Assembly (NCBI GenBank): GCA_027943245.1
Contig: JANDJZ010001750.1
Location: 62,001 to 126,000 of the forward strand
Length of the DNA: 64,000 bases
Direction: 5' to 3'
DNA from: Acanthamoeba sp. SK_2022b
Taxonomy: Eukaryota > Discosea > Longamoebia > Acanthamoebidae
A model generated the notes under the pieces. That model was not told where the DNA came from and did not search any database. It saw nothing but the letters and a program-made list of their open reading frames with translations. Each line of letters starts with the position of its first letter. Within the stretch, counting starts at the first letter, position 1. Position numbers and translations under genes: made by a program. Shown here in pieces: positions 32,664 through 41,838 of the stretch.

Positions 32664-33353
32664 TCAGCGCTGGCCGTAATAGGCGCCGGCGCCATGTTTG
32701 CGGCTGAAATGCTTTTCCAGCAGATAGTCATCGATCCGCCGTAGGCCGGGGTTAATATCCCGGCTGATCCACGCCATTTTCGCCACCTCCTCCAACACCA
32801 CGGCGTTATGCACCGCCTCATCCGGCGTCCTTCCCCAACTGAACGGGCCATGCTGATACGCCAGGATACCGGGAACGTGCAACGGTTCACGCCCTTTCAG
32901 GGTTTCGATAATCACCCGACCGGTGTTCAGCTCATATTCCCGCGCCACCTCTTCCGCCGTCAGCCCGCGGGTACAAGGAATATCGCCGGAAAAATAGTCG
33001 GCGTGGGTGGTGCCGAGCACCGGTATCGCTTCCCCTGCCTGCGCCCAGGCGGTGGCATGGGTGGAGTGCGTATGCACCACACCGCCGAGTTGAGGGAATG
33101 CCCGGTACAGCGCCAAATGCGTCGGCGTATCGGACGAAGGCCGCAGTTGCCCCTCAACAACCTCACCTCGCACATTCACCACCACCATATCCTCAGCCCG
33201 CATCGTTTCATAAGGTACGCCGCTGGGTTTGATCACCACCAACCCACTGGCCCGATCGATGCCGCTGACATTGCCCCAGGTATAGGTCACCAGCCCGTGC
33301 TCAGGCAAGGCCATGTTGGCTCGGTACACCTGACTTTTCAGTTGCTCCAGCAT
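32664..33353 (-). CDS. ulaF: L-ribulose-5-phosphate 4-epimerase UlaF
   Basis: The 229-residue class II aldolase-fold epimerase converts L-ribulose 5-phosphate to D-xylulose 5-phosphate, the last step of ascorbate breakdown. The zinc-binding histidines are in [13 protein letters not shown] near residues 93-105 and a further one in [12 protein letters not shown] near 170. Position at the end of the ula operon, one base after ulaE, identifies it as UlaF rather than AraD or SgbE. Confidence 0.94.
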   Translation of the reverse strand: MLEQLKSQVYRANMALPEHGLVTYTWGNVSGIDRASGLVVIKPSGVPYETMRAEDMVVVNVRGEVVEGQLRPSSDTPTHLALYRAFPQLGGVVHTHSTHATAWAQAGEAIPVLGTTHADYFSGDIPCTRGLTAEEVAREYELNTGRVIIETLKGREPLHVPGILAYQHGPFSWGRTPDEAVHNAVVLEEVAKMAWISRDINPGLRRIDDYLLEKHFSRKHGAGAYYGQR

Positions 33354-33354
33354 G

Positions 33355-34209
33355 CTACCTCCTTATTTCCAACCCGGCCTCGACCATGCGTTCAACCACC
33401 CAGGCACGCGCCTCCCGCACCGCCCGCAGCGGATCGTTCGCTTTCTCGCTCCACATCTCGAGCAGATAGGGACCACGATAGCCGCTCGCAAGCAACGTTT
33501 CGAAACAGCGTACGAAATCCACTACGCCCTCGCCGAACGGTACATTCTTAAACTCCCCCGGCCGCGTATCCTTAACGTGTACCGCCACGATATGTCCGCG
33601 CCCGGCCATGAGCTCCATCGGCACATCGTTGTCCCAGGCAGACAAGTTGCCGATATCCGGGTACAGCTGAAACCACGGGTTATTCAGGTAGTGGGCATAG
33701 CCCAGCGCCTTGCTGATCGAGTTCATCAGCGGATAGTCCATGATTTCCATCGCCAGCATGACCTGTGCACGGCTGGCCATCTCTACCGCCTGCACCAATC
33801 CGGCGCGGAAACGGGTGCGGGTCTGCGCAGTAGACTGCTGGTAATAAACGTCATACCCGGCCAGTTGGATCACCCGGATGCCGGTATCCTGCGCCAGCCG
33901 AATAGCTTTTCGCACGATCTCCAGTCCCCGCTCGCGCGTCGTGTCGTCTTCACTGCCCAACGGAAAACGCCGGTGGGCGCTGAGGCATAAAGAAGGCACG
34001 CGCACACCGCTCGCCGCAACGGCGCTAACCAACGCGAGCCGCTGTTCAACGCTCCAGTCCAGCCGCGCCAGGCGGCCGTCGCTTTCATCGATCGACATTT
34101 CAACGAAATCGAATCCCAACTCACCCGCCAGTTGCAGGCGCGTCAGCCAATCCTCGCCCGGCGGCAACGCTTTCTCATAGATGCCCAACGGCACGGATTT
34201 GTGCAACAT
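33355..34209 (-). CDS. ulaE: L-xylulose-5-phosphate 3-epimerase UlaE
   Basis: The 284-residue TIM-barrel enzyme turns L-xylulose 5-phosphate into L-ribulose 5-phosphate. It begins [16 protein letters not shown] and has [18 protein letters not shown] and the metal-site pattern [13 protein letters not shown] near residue 155, typical of UlaE/SgbU. It lies between ulaD and ulaF. Confidence 0.95.
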   Translation of the reverse strand: MLHKSVPLGIYEKALPPGEDWLTRLQLAGELGFDFVEMSIDESDGRLARLDWSVEQRLALVSAVAASGVRVPSLCLSAHRRFPLGSEDDTTRERGLEIVRKAIRLAQDTGIRVIQLAGYDVYYQQSTAQTRTRFRAGLVQAVEMASRAQVMLAMEIMDYPLMNSISKALGYAHYLNNPWFQLYPDIGNLSAWDNDVPMELMAGRGHIVAVHVKDTRPGEFKNVPFGEGVVDFVRCFETLLASGYRGPYLLEMWSEKANDPLRAVREARAWVVERMVEAGLEIRR

Positions 34210-34218
34210 AACCGCTCC

Positions 34219-34875
34219 TCAGCCCCACCGCTGGGCGATGACACGTTTAAATTCCCGCGCCGCCGCGACCGGATCGGCGGCATCACGAATGCTGCGCCCG
34301 GCGATAAAGACATGGATGGGAATACCTTGGAACAGAGGCAAATCCTCCAGCGCCAGTCCGCCGGTGACCGTCACCTTAAAACCCATCTCGCTCAGGCGAC
34401 GAACCGCGCGGATATCGTCATCGCTCCAGGATACCCCCGCCGCCTGCGCGTCACGGCTGCGGTGATACACCACCTGACCAATTCCCGCTTTACGCCACGC
34501 CTGCGCCTGTTCCCAGGTCCAGAACCCCGTCAGTTCTATCTGCACGTCACCACCGAACTCATGCGCCACCTGCAGCGCGCCCTTGGCCGTATTGATGTCA
34601 GCGCAGCAGATCACCGTGATCCAATCGGCATGCGCCTCGAAGCACATTCGCGCCAAAATCTGACCCGCATCGGCGATTTTTGCGTCCGCCAACACGATGC
34701 GATCCGGATACAGCGCTTTTAAATCGCGTACGGCTCGCACGCCTTCCGCCACGCACAAAATAGTGCCGACTTCGATGATGTCGACTTCGGCCGCGATCAG
34801 GCGAGTCGTGTCGTAAGCCGCAGCCATGGACAGGTTATCCAGCGCCACCTGCAACATCGGTAAATGCGTGTTCAT
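34219..34875 (-). CDS. ulaD: 3-keto-L-gulonate-6-phosphate decarboxylase UlaD
   Basis: The 218-residue OMP-decarboxylase-superfamily enzyme converts 3-keto-L-gulonate 6-phosphate to L-xylulose 5-phosphate and CO2. The active-site Asp-x-Lys pair is in [10 protein letters not shown] near residues 62-64, and E is in EVDIIEVGT near 33-37. The C-terminal phosphate loop reads [13 protein letters not shown]. Third step of the ula pathway. Confidence 0.96.
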   Translation of the reverse strand: MNTHLPMLQVALDNLSMAAAYDTTRLIAAEVDIIEVGTILCVAEGVRAVRDLKALYPDRIVLADAKIADAGQILARMCFEAHADWITVICCADINTAKGALQVAHEFGGDVQIELTGFWTWEQAQAWRKAGIGQVVYHRSRDAQAAGVSWSDDDIRAVRRLSEMGFKVTVTGGLALEDLPLFQGIPIHVFIAGRSIRDAADPVAAAREFKRVIAQRWG

Positions 34876-34887
34876 TGGTTGTCTCCT

Positions 34888-35355
34888 TCAATTCGCCGCC
34901 GTAGACGTTTTGTCGATCAACGCCAATACCTCGCTCGCGTGGCGACAGGCCCGCAAGCGATCGAAATTCGCCTCATCTTCAAACAGGTTCACCACTTGCA
35001 TGATCCCCACCTCCTGATGCGTTTTGGCGTCCACCGCCGCCATGGTGATCAAGATGTCTATCGGATCGTTGTCCTCATCGCCGAAACACACCGGCGTCTT
35101 CAGGGTGACCAAGGCGAAGCCGGTTTTCAGCACCCCTTCCTCCGGCCGGCCGTGCGGCATCGCCAGGCCCGGCGCCAGCACGAAGTAAGGGCCGTGCCGT
35201 TCGACGCCGGCCAAAATGGCGTCAAAATAGCGGGGTTCCACCACGCCGGCGGCCACCAGCAGATCGACCCCCAGTCGCACCGCCTGGCGCCAGTCGGCAG
35301 CCTCCGCCTGCAGTTGGATAGCGTTATTCTGCGCCAACGAATCGCTCAGCTTCAT
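34888..35355 (-). CDS. ulaC: Ascorbate-specific PTS enzyme IIA
   Basis: The 155-residue mannitol/fructose-type EIIA domain has its phospho-histidine at H68 in [12 protein letters not shown]. It passes phosphate from HPr to UlaB. It sits between ulaB and ulaD with short spacers. Confidence 0.96.
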   Translation of the reverse strand: MKLSDSLAQNNAIQLQAEAADWRQAVRLGVDLLVAAGVVEPRYFDAILAGVERHGPYFVLAPGLAMPHGRPEEGVLKTGFALVTLKTPVCFGDEDNDPIDILITMAAVDAKTHQEVGIMQVVNLFEDEANFDRLRACRHASEVLALIDKTSTAAN

Positions 35356-35365
35356 GACTCGCTCC

Positions 35366-35674
35366 TCACTGCTTCAAATCTTGCGGAAAATGCGCGCCGA
35401 TGACGTCCATCAGCTTCGGGCCGAAGTCCGCCGCCGAGAGCATATTGCGTACCCCGACCACGTATTTGTTGCCGCTGACGACGATTTCATCCGCGACATG
35501 GGTGGAAGCAATGATGATGTCAGCCCCATTCAACTCGGATTTGTATTCCCCCACCGCACAGCTGTTGACCGAATGATCCACGCCTTGCTGCGTTAAAAAT
35601 TGGTCGACTTTCATTTTCATGATCATGGAACTGCCTTGTCCGCAACCGCATACCGCCAGGATTCGTACCGTCAT
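35366..35674 (-). CDS. ulaB: Ascorbate-specific PTS enzyme IIB
   Basis: The 102-residue EIIB has phospho-cysteine C9 in [16 protein letters not shown]. The second cysteine (C11) replaces the Asn found in E. coli UlaB. The start at 35674 follows TAGGAG and fits the family; an in-frame codon three positions earlier is less likely. It phosphorylates ascorbate as UlaA imports it. Confidence 0.95.
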   Translation of the reverse strand: MTVRILAVCGCGQGSSMIMKMKVDQFLTQQGVDHSVNSCAVGEYKSELNGADIIIASTHVADEIVVSGNKYVVGVRNMLSAADFGPKLMDVIGAHFPQDLKQ

Positions 35675-35688
35675 AATCTGCACTCCTA

Positions 35689-37086
35689 TTAACGTGACGC
35701 CGATTCAACCGATTGTTTTTCAGCATCTTCTTCCGCACGCAGGGTGCGTCCGGCGAAGAACATGTACAGCAGGGCGATAACGATCACCACGCCCATAAAC
35801 CACAGGCCCAGACTCAGCCCTTGCATCAGCGGCGGCGCCAGAATCGACCAGTCCGCCATGCCCATCCAGGCACTTAGCCCAGTCAGTTTGATGGCCCACA
35901 CGCAGCCGAAGATCTCTATCATTCCCATCACCAGACAGATCTTCATCGCCGCGCGCCAGCCACCAAAGTGGTTAGCGAATACGCCGATGGTGGCGTTAGA
36001 AAAGAACATGGGAATGAAACCGGGAATAATCATGATGGAAGAGCCAAGCGCTAACAGTATGCCGACGGCGATCAGTTGGCCGATGGTGCCCCACATAAAA
36101 CCCCACACCACGGCGTTGGGCGCGAAGCTATAAATGGCGGCACAGTCGATGGCCAGTACCGCGCCGGGGATCAGACGTTGGGAAATGCCGTTAAAGGCCT
36201 CGGTCAATTCGGCGACGAACATGCGCACGCCCTGCACGATGATGAAAATCGCCACCGCGAACATCAGCCCGGTTTGCAGGATATAGATGCTCCAGTGAGT
36301 TTTACCGGCCATCGCCTGCAGAGTATCCAAGCCGAACGAGCACAGAATGATGCCGAAAAACAGCGTCATCACGATGGCGGTGGACACGATGTTGTCATGG
36401 AAAATGTTCAGCCATCCGGGCAGCTTCAGATCTTCTACGCTGTCCTCTTTTTTACCGAGATACGGTGCGGCCTTGTATGCCAGCCACGAAGCGAACTGCT
36501 GTTGGTGCCCAATGGAGAAACCGCTGTTTTCCGTTACCGCCTGCGTCGGTTTAAACATCATGTTGGAGGTGATGCCCCAGTACAGTGAAGCCAAGAGCGC
36601 ACTGCACAATACCGTCGTCCACATGCCGTAACCCAGAATGTAGAAAAATACCGCGATCAACCCAACCTGCTGAAACATGATGTGGCCGGTGAGCATGATG
36701 GTGCGGATGCCGGTGATGCGCCTCAACAACACGTAGAGTATGTTCAGCGCCAATGCCAGCAAGACCGCGTAGCCGACCCAACTATAGGCGTCCCCCATAC
36801 GTTCGATGGTGGCCATCATCGAGGCATAGGTATCTGAAATCGCCCCGTTGATGCCGTATACCTCGGACAACTTCGCCACAACGGGTTTGAACGTGCCGGT
36901 CAGGATGCCGGAGCCGGCCTGCAATAACATGAAACCGATAATGGTTTTGATCGTGCCTTTGATAATGACCGCCGCGCTTTTGCGCAGCAACGTGTAACCC
37001 AACAGCGTAACCAACCCCAACAGCAGCGGTGCATTGGTCATCACCTGGTTAAAAAAGACGGTGAAGATGGTGTAAAGAGTTTCCAT
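35689..37086 (-). CDS. ulaA: Ascorbate-specific PTS permease IIC
   Basis: The 465-residue permease has the same length as E. coli UlaA and about eleven hydrophobic segments. Conserved stretches include [16 protein letters not shown] and [23 protein letters not shown]. The start at 37086 has GGGAG upstream; a reading from 37140 would add 18 residues without family support. First gene of ulaABCDEF. Confidence 0.96.
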   Translation of the reverse strand: METLYTIFTVFFNQVMTNAPLLLGLVTLLGYTLLRKSAAVIIKGTIKTIIGFMLLQAGSGILTGTFKPVVAKLSEVYGINGAISDTYASMMATIERMGDAYSWVGYAVLLALALNILYVLLRRITGIRTIMLTGHIMFQQVGLIAVFFYILGYGMWTTVLCSALLASLYWGITSNMMFKPTQAVTENSGFSIGHQQQFASWLAYKAAPYLGKKEDSVEDLKLPGWLNIFHDNIVSTAIVMTLFFGIILCSFGLDTLQAMAGKTHWSIYILQTGLMFAVAIFIIVQGVRMFVAELTEAFNGISQRLIPGAVLAIDCAAIYSFAPNAVVWGFMWGTIGQLIAVGILLALGSSIMIIPGFIPMFFSNATIGVFANHFGGWRAAMKICLVMGMIEIFGCVWAIKLTGLSAWMGMADWSILAPPLMQGLSLGLWFMGVVIVIALLYMFFAGRTLRAEEDAEKQSVESASR

Positions 37087-37143
37087 ACGGCTCTCCCGAA
37101 AAGGTTGGCATGCAGGTAACGCCTTCACCATACCAATCACAAT

Positions 37144-37177
37144 AAATCACAAAAAGATCATAAATGATTATTTGTGA
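37144..37177. promoter_or_regulatory. ulaA-proximal UlaR operator (copy 1)
   Basis: The 34-bp element starts AAATCAC and ends ATTTGTGA. Outer TCACAAA and TTTGTGA arms are inverted, with an inner ATCAT/ATGAT pair. It matches the second copy at 37376-37409 at 28 of 34 positions, including 17 identical bases at the right end (37161-37177 and 37393-37409). Confidence 0.8.
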
Positions 37178-37188
37178 ACAACCTCGCA
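37173..37188 (+). promoter_or_regulatory. CRP-like site in ula control region
   Basis: TGTGA, six bases, then TCGCA: nine of ten consensus positions. It overlaps the right end of operator copy 1, so CRP and UlaR may compete. ula genes are CRP-dependent in E. coli. Confidence 0.6.
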
Positions 37189-37375
37189 AGTTAAAAATCA
37201 ATTCCACTAACATTCAATGAATTAGACGACTTACACTTTATTACCCATTGAATTTAATAGCAGTTAATCAAACGAAAAGGAGAGAAAACGCCGGCGCAGC
37301 GCGTAAATTCGGCGGCGTTTACGTGTATTTCGATCGTTGTCAGTTGAAAAAAACGGTGCTAGATTCGATCAAAAC

Positions 37376-37409
37376 AAATCACATAAAATCTTTAAATGAT
37401 TATTTGTGA
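37376..37409. promoter_or_regulatory. ulaG-proximal UlaR operator (copy 2)
   Basis: Second copy of the 34-bp element, starting exactly 232 bp from the first and ending about 30 bases before the ulaG ATG. Spacing fits repression loops as known for E. coli UlaR. Confidence 0.8.
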
Positions 37410-37440
37410 TTTTATTATCACCACCAACGAGGAAAGACCC

Positions 37441-38505
37441 ATGAGTAAAGTCAACGACATCACCCGCGAGTCCTGGATATTGAACACCTTTCCCGAATGG
37501 GGCACCTGGCTGAACGAAGAGATAGAGCAGGAGAACGTCGCGCCCGGTACTTTCGCCATGTGGTGGCTGGGCTGCACCGGCATCTGGCTCAAGTCCGAAG
37601 AAGGCGCCAACCTGTGCGTCGATTTCTGGTGCGGCACCGGCAAGCAGAGTCACGGCAACCCGCTGATGAAAACCGGCCACCAAATGCAGCGCATGGCCGG
37701 GGTGCGTAAACTGCAACCGAACCTGCGCACGACCCCATTCGTGCTCGATCCGTTCGCCATTACCCAGCTCGACGCCGTGTTGGCCACGCACGATCACAAC
37801 GATCATATCGATGTGAACGTCGCGGCGGCAGTGTTGCAGAACTGCGCCCCCACCGTCCCGTTTATCGGGCCGCAAAGCTGCGTAGATATCTGGATCGGCT
37901 GGGGCGTGCCGCCGGAGCGCTGCATCACCGTCAAACCTGGCGACGTGATAAAAATCAAAGACATCGAAATTCATGCGCTGGATGCTTTCGATCGCACGGC
38001 ACTCATCACATTGCCGGTGGAACAAAAAGCGGCGGGCGTTCTGCCGGACGGCATGGACCTGCGGGCGGTCAACTACCTGTTCAAAACGCCGGGCGGCAAC
38101 CTTTATCACAGCGGCGATTCCCACTACTCCAACTATTACGCCAAGCACGGCAACGATCATCAGATCGATGTCGCCCTCGGTTCCTACGGCGAGAACCCGC
38201 GCGGCATTACTGACAAGATGACCAGCGCCGACATCTTGCGCATGGCGGAATCGCTGAACGTCAAGGTCGTGATCCCCTTCCACCACGATATTTGGTCTAA
38301 TTTCCAGGCAGATCCGCAGGAGATCCGCGTGTTGTGGGATATGAAAAAGGACCGGCTCAAGTACGGTTTCAAACCGTTTATCTGGCAGGTTGGCGGCAAG
38401 TTCATCTGGCCGCAGGACAAAGACAATCTGGAATATCACTACCCGCGCGGGTTCGATGATTGTTTCATCCAGGAACCCGACCTGCCCTTCAAGTCTTTCT
38501 TGTAA
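37441..38505 (+). CDS. ulaG: L-ascorbate-6-phosphate lactonase UlaG
   Basis: The 354-residue metallo-beta-lactamase-fold enzyme opens the lactone of L-ascorbate 6-phosphate. The metal motif is [10 protein letters not shown] near residues 118-127, with later ligands in YHSGDSHYS and IPFHHDIW. The start at 37441 ([12 protein letters not shown]) matches the family exactly. It is divergent from ulaABCDEF and followed by ulaR on the same strand. Confidence 0.97.
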   Translation: MSKVNDITRESWILNTFPEWGTWLNEEIEQENVAPGTFAMWWLGCTGIWLKSEEGANLCVDFWCGTGKQSHGNPLMKTGHQMQRMAGVRKLQPNLRTTPFVLDPFAITQLDAVLATHDHNDHIDVNVAAAVLQNCAPTVPFIGPQSCVDIWIGWGVPPERCITVKPGDVIKIKDIEIHALDAFDRTALITLPVEQKAAGVLPDGMDLRAVNYLFKTPGGNLYHSGDSHYSNYYAKHGNDHQIDVALGSYGENPRGITDKMTSADILRMAESLNVKVVIPFHHDIWSNFQADPQEIRVLWDMKKDRLKYGFKPFIWQVGGKFIWPQDKDNLEYHYPRGFDDCFIQEPDLPFKSFL

Positions 38506-38615
38506 TCAATCGGTGTTGCATACGGATGCGCGCTTTTGAACGGCAATGATTCAAATCGTCAAACGGCGCGCATATAATCGAAGGCAACGACGTTTTTTCT
38601 CTCCACGGAGCCCGC

Positions 38616-39371
38616 ATGACAGAGTCCCAACGCCACAACGCTATTCTCGATCTCTTGCAGCGCAAGGGGCAAATCTCCGTGGCGGACGTCATCGCGGCGT
38701 TTGACATCTCTCCGGCCACCGCGCGCCGGGACATCAACAAGCTGAATGAAATCGGCAAATTGCGCAAAGTACGCAACGGCGCCGAAGCCACGCAAACTCC
38801 GCGCCCGGCCTGGACGCCGCTCAATATCCACCAAACCCAGCACCTCGATGAAAAAATGCGCATTGCGGCGGCCGCGGCACAGCTCTGTCAGCCGGGTGAA
38901 AGCGTGGTGATCAACTGCGGCTCCACCGCATTTCTGTTGGGCCGTGAAATTTGCGGCAAGCCGGTTCAGGTGATCACCAATTATCTGCCACTGGCCAATT
39001 ACCTGATCGATCAGGAACACGACAGCGTGGTGATCATGGGAGGCCAGTACAACAAAACCCAGTCGATTACTCTGGCGCCTCAGGAAGGCGACGCAACCCT
39101 GTACGCCGGGCACTGGATGTTCACCAGCGGTATCGGCCTCACCGCTGACGGTTTGTATAAAACCGATATGCTGACCGCGATGGCAGAACAGAAGATGCTC
39201 AACTATGTCGGTAAACTGGTGGTGCTGGTCGACAGCAGCAAAGTCGGCCAACGCGCCGGCATGCTGTTCAGCCGCACCGAGCAAATTGCCATGGTGATCA
39301 CTGGCCGGGCCGCCGATCCCGCCATCGTTGAGCAACTGCGTCAGCAAGGCGTTGAAGTGCTGCTGGTGTGA
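38616..39371 (+). CDS. ulaR: Ascorbate utilisation repressor UlaR (DeoR family)
   Basis: The 251-residue protein has an N-terminal DeoR helix-turn-helix ([30 protein letters not shown] in the first 45 residues) and a sugar-phosphate sensing domain. UlaR represses ulaG and ulaABCDEF until it binds L-ascorbate 6-phosphate. It is 110 bases after ulaG; the intervening AT-rich DNA may give it its own promoter. Confidence 0.94.
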   Translation: MTESQRHNAILDLLQRKGQISVADVIAAFDISPATARRDINKLNEIGKLRKVRNGAEATQTPRPAWTPLNIHQTQHLDEKMRIAAAAAQLCQPGESVVINCGSTAFLLGREICGKPVQVITNYLPLANYLIDQEHDSVVIMGGQYNKTQSITLAPQEGDATLYAGHWMFTSGIGLTADGLYKTDMLTAMAEQKMLNYVGKLVVLVDSSKVGQRAGMLFSRTEQIAMVITGRAADPAIVEQLRQQGVEVLLV

Positions 39372-39455
39372 CAAAACCACAACCTTACTCTGGTCTTAAA
39401 CGCCGCAGAGTTGGTTACAATAGCGGCGTCCCCCAATTACGAGGCAGTCAGCAGT

Positions 39456-39782
39456 ATGGAACAGTTCGAAGCGATCAACGTTGAGCAGGCGTACACCCGC
39501 TGGAAAGAGGGCAGCGCTGCCCTGGTCGACATCCGCGATCCGCAAAGTTTTGAAGCCGGGCATACGCCGGGCGCCTTTCACCTCACCAACGCCACCCTGT
39601 CGGCCTTTATGCAACAAAATGACTTCGAGCGGCCGGTGATGGTGATGTGCTACCACGGCAACAGCAGCCGCAGCGCGGCTCAGTACCTGCTGCACCAGGG
39701 GTTCGACGCAGTCTACAGCATCGACGGCGGCTTCGAGGCCTGGGCCCGCCAGTATCCGCAAGACGTGGAAACCTCTGCCTGA
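39456..39782 (+). CDS. glpE: Thiosulfate sulfurtransferase GlpE
   Basis: The 108-residue single-domain rhodanese has catalytic C65 in [12 protein letters not shown]. The start at 39456 ([13 protein letters not shown]) fits the family. It heads the glpEGR cluster. Confidence 0.96.
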   Translation: MEQFEAINVEQAYTRWKEGSAALVDIRDPQSFEAGHTPGAFHLTNATLSAFMQQNDFERPVMVMCYHGNSSRSAAQYLLHQGFDAVYSIDGGFEAWARQYPQDVETSA

Positions 39783-39946
39783 TTCCCGCCGTGCGTCGGC
39801 GGGCTTCCCCTTCATTTTTGTGCGCGTTTTCGCGGGTTTTTCGCAGATCCGTTTGCCAGCGCTCAGGATTTCGACGTTATAATCGGCCGTCAGGGTCGCC
39901 GGCGAGCAAGCCGCGGCCAAAATCATTCAATTACGACGGAAGAGCA

Positions 39947-40783
39947 ATGGTTAGAGTAATCGCCATATCCAACCCGCGCCTGGCGCTGGCCTTTGTCGAC
40001 TATATGGCGACCCAGGGCATCCGGCTTGAGCTGCGCAACAGCGGCGAGGCGGCGGAAATCTGGCTGGCCGACGACGGCCACCTCGAACAGGTGCAACACG
40101 AGCTGCAGCAGTTTCTGGTCGATCCGCTCAACCGCCGTTATCAGGCCGCCAGCTGGCAGACCGGCCATACCGACGCCGGTCTGCACTATCAGAGCGAATC
40201 CTACCTGCACACCCTGCGCAGCAAGGCCGGGCCGCTGACGCTCGGCGTGATGGTGCTGTGCATCGCGATCTACATCCTGATGCAGGTGCTGGGCGACAAC
40301 ACCGTGATGTACTGGCTCTCCTGGCCGCAGGACAGCAGCCAATACACGCAGCTGTGGCGCTGGGTCAGCCATGCGTTCCTGCATTTCTCCCTGCTGCATA
40401 TCCTGTTTAACCTGATGTGGTGGTGGTATCTAGGCGGCCAGATGGAAAAACGCCTCGGCGCCGGCAAGCTGTTCGTGCTGGCGGTGGTGTCGGCCTTCTT
40501 CAGCGGCTGGGCGCAATCGCTGTTCAGCGGCGCGCTGTTCGGCGGGCTGTCGGGCGTGGTCTATGCGCTGATGGGCTATGTGTGGCTGACGGGCGAACGG
40601 GCGCCGGAGCGCGGCCTGATGCTGCCGCGCGGGCTGATGGTGTTCTCGGTGCTGTGGCTGGTGGCCGGATATTTCGATATTTTAGGAATGTCGATCGCCA
40701 ACGCGGCACACGTAGCCGGTTTAGTGTTAGGGTTATTGATGGCATTTTGGGATACGCGTCATCGCGCACACAACGAACAATAA
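39947..40783 (+). CDS. glpG: Rhomboid intramembrane serine protease GlpG
   Basis: The 278-residue inner-membrane protease has a cytoplasmic domain (residues 1-90) and six membrane helices. The catalytic dyad is S202 in GGLSGVVYA and H255 in NAAHVAGL; the [14 protein letters not shown] oxyanion region lies near residue 150. The start at 39947 ([14 protein letters not shown]) matches E. coli. Confidence 0.97.
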   Translation: MVRVIAISNPRLALAFVDYMATQGIRLELRNSGEAAEIWLADDGHLEQVQHELQQFLVDPLNRRYQAASWQTGHTDAGLHYQSESYLHTLRSKAGPLTLGVMVLCIAIYILMQVLGDNTVMYWLSWPQDSSQYTQLWRWVSHAFLHFSLLHILFNLMWWWYLGGQMEKRLGAGKLFVLAVVSAFFSGWAQSLFSGALFGGLSGVVYALMGYVWLTGERAPERGLMLPRGLMVFSVLWLVAGYFDILGMSIANAAHVAGLVLGLLMAFWDTRHRAHNEQ

Positions 40784-40792
40784 CAGCCGGGA

Positions 40793-40813
40793 GCTGTGCC
40801 CAGCGGGCACAGC
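40793..40813 (+). repeat. Perfect hairpin between glpG and glpR
   Basis: GCTGTGCCC and GGGCACAGC pair across a 3-base loop, ten bases past glpG and 20 before glpR. GGGCGTTTTAG follows, so it may attenuate read-through into glpR. Confidence 0.6.
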
Positions 40814-40833
40814 GGGCGTTTTAGGGGATTATC

Positions 40834-41592
40834 GTGAAGCAAACACAGCGTCATGACGCAATTATCGAGCTGGTGCGCCTGCAGGGTTACGTCAGCACGG
40901 AAGAGCTGGTGGAACATTTTGACGTCAGCCCGCAAACGATTCGCCGCGATTTGAATGACCTGGCCGACCAGAACAAGATCCAGCGTCACCACGGCGGCGC
41001 GGCGCTGCCTTCCAGCTCGGTCAACGCTGCCTATAACGATCGCAAGGTGATGTGGTCGGAAGAGAAAGCCCGCATCGCGCAGCGCGTCGCCAGCCAGATC
41101 CCGGACGGCGCCACGCTGTTCATCGATATCGGCACCACGCCGGAAGCGGTGGCCCATGCGCTGATGAACCACAAGAACCTGCGCGTGGTCACCAACAACC
41201 TCAACGTCGCCACCCTGCTGACCGCCAAGGAAGACTTCCGCCTGATCCTGGCCGGCGGCGAAGTGCGCACCCGCGACGGCGGCATCATGGGCGAAGCCAC
41301 CCTGGACTTTATCTCTCAATTCCGCCTCGATTACGGCATTCTCGGCATCAGCGGCATCGATATGGACGGCTCGCTGCTCGAATTCGACTATCACGAAGTG
41401 CGCACCAAACGCGCGATTATCGAAAATTCCCGCTGCGTGATGCTGGTCACCGACCACTCCAAATTCGGCCGCAACGCCATGGTCAACCTGGGTAACATGA
41501 ATCTGATCGACTACCTGTTTACCGACCAGTTGCCGCCGCCGAGCGTGATGAAAATCATCGAGCAGTACGACGTGCAGCTGGAGCTGTGCTGA
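40834..41592 (+). CDS. glpR: Glycerol-3-phosphate regulon repressor GlpR (DeoR family)
   Basis: The 252-residue repressor has the DeoR helix-turn-helix at residues 6-50 (GYVSTEELVEHFDVSPQTIRRDLN) and the sensor motif DIGTTPEAVAHAL. The start is GTG. The gene is intact, unlike the frameshifted glpR of some E. coli K-12 strains. It represses glpD and other glp operons until glycerol 3-phosphate binds. Confidence 0.96.
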   Translation: MKQTQRHDAIIELVRLQGYVSTEELVEHFDVSPQTIRRDLNDLADQNKIQRHHGGAALPSSSVNAAYNDRKVMWSEEKARIAQRVASQIPDGATLFIDIGTTPEAVAHALMNHKNLRVVTNNLNVATLLTAKEDFRLILAGGEVRTRDGGIMGEATLDFISQFRLDYGILGISGIDMDGSLLEFDYHEVRTKRAIIENSRCVMLVTDHSKFGRNAMVNLGNMNLIDYLFTDQLPPPSVMKIIEQYDVQLELC

Positions 41593-41606
41593 TCCGCTGT
41601 TAACCT

Positions 41607-41630
41607 GCGGGGCGCGCCGCCGCCCCGTTT
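41607..41630 (+). terminator. Probable terminator after glpR
   Basis: CGGGGCG and CGCCCCG pair over a 6-base loop, followed by TTT, 15 bases past the stop. Confidence 0.65.
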
Positions 41631-41692
41631 CCTCCCCCCCGCCCTCTTCATCGACAGCCGTTTGCGCGCTCGCGCCATATCCACATCATTTA

Positions 41693-41708
41693 TGTGACTA
41701 TCATCACC
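41693..41708 (+). promoter_or_regulatory. CRP site upstream of glpD
   Basis: TGTGA, six bases, then TCACC: nine of ten consensus positions. It lies about 145 bases before the glpD start. glpD is CRP-activated in E. coli. Confidence 0.75.
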
Positions 41709-41785
41709 AAACTGTTACCTCTATCACGCCTAAATGTTTTTGTTTGGTTAAGTCTTGGCTTGCTTGTTGGTTTTTGATTACAATC

Positions 41786-41823
41786 ATGAGCGAAAACGAA
41801 CATGAAAGAGCTATTTCGAACAT
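41786..41823. promoter_or_regulatory. GlpR operators in the glpD leader
   Basis: Positions 41786-41803 read ATGAGCG, four bases, CGAACAT, matching the GlpR palindrome in 12 of 14 arm positions. A second CGAACAT half-site at 41817-41823 has a weak left partner. They end just before the glpD ribosome site. Confidence 0.75.
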
Positions 41824-41838
41824 CTGGAGGAAGATGAC

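Larger units (their letters stand above)
37087..37440. other. Divergent ulaA-ulaG control region
   Basis: The 354-bp AT-rich region has no gene. It carries two 34-bp UlaR-like operators, one near each gene, and a CRP-like site. No clear IHF consensus was found between them by eye. Confidence 0.8.

Noticed and set aside
37178..37375. IHF site between the two ula operators
   Set aside because: Candidate ATCAA cores at 37198 and 37266 lack the required TTR at the correct spacing.
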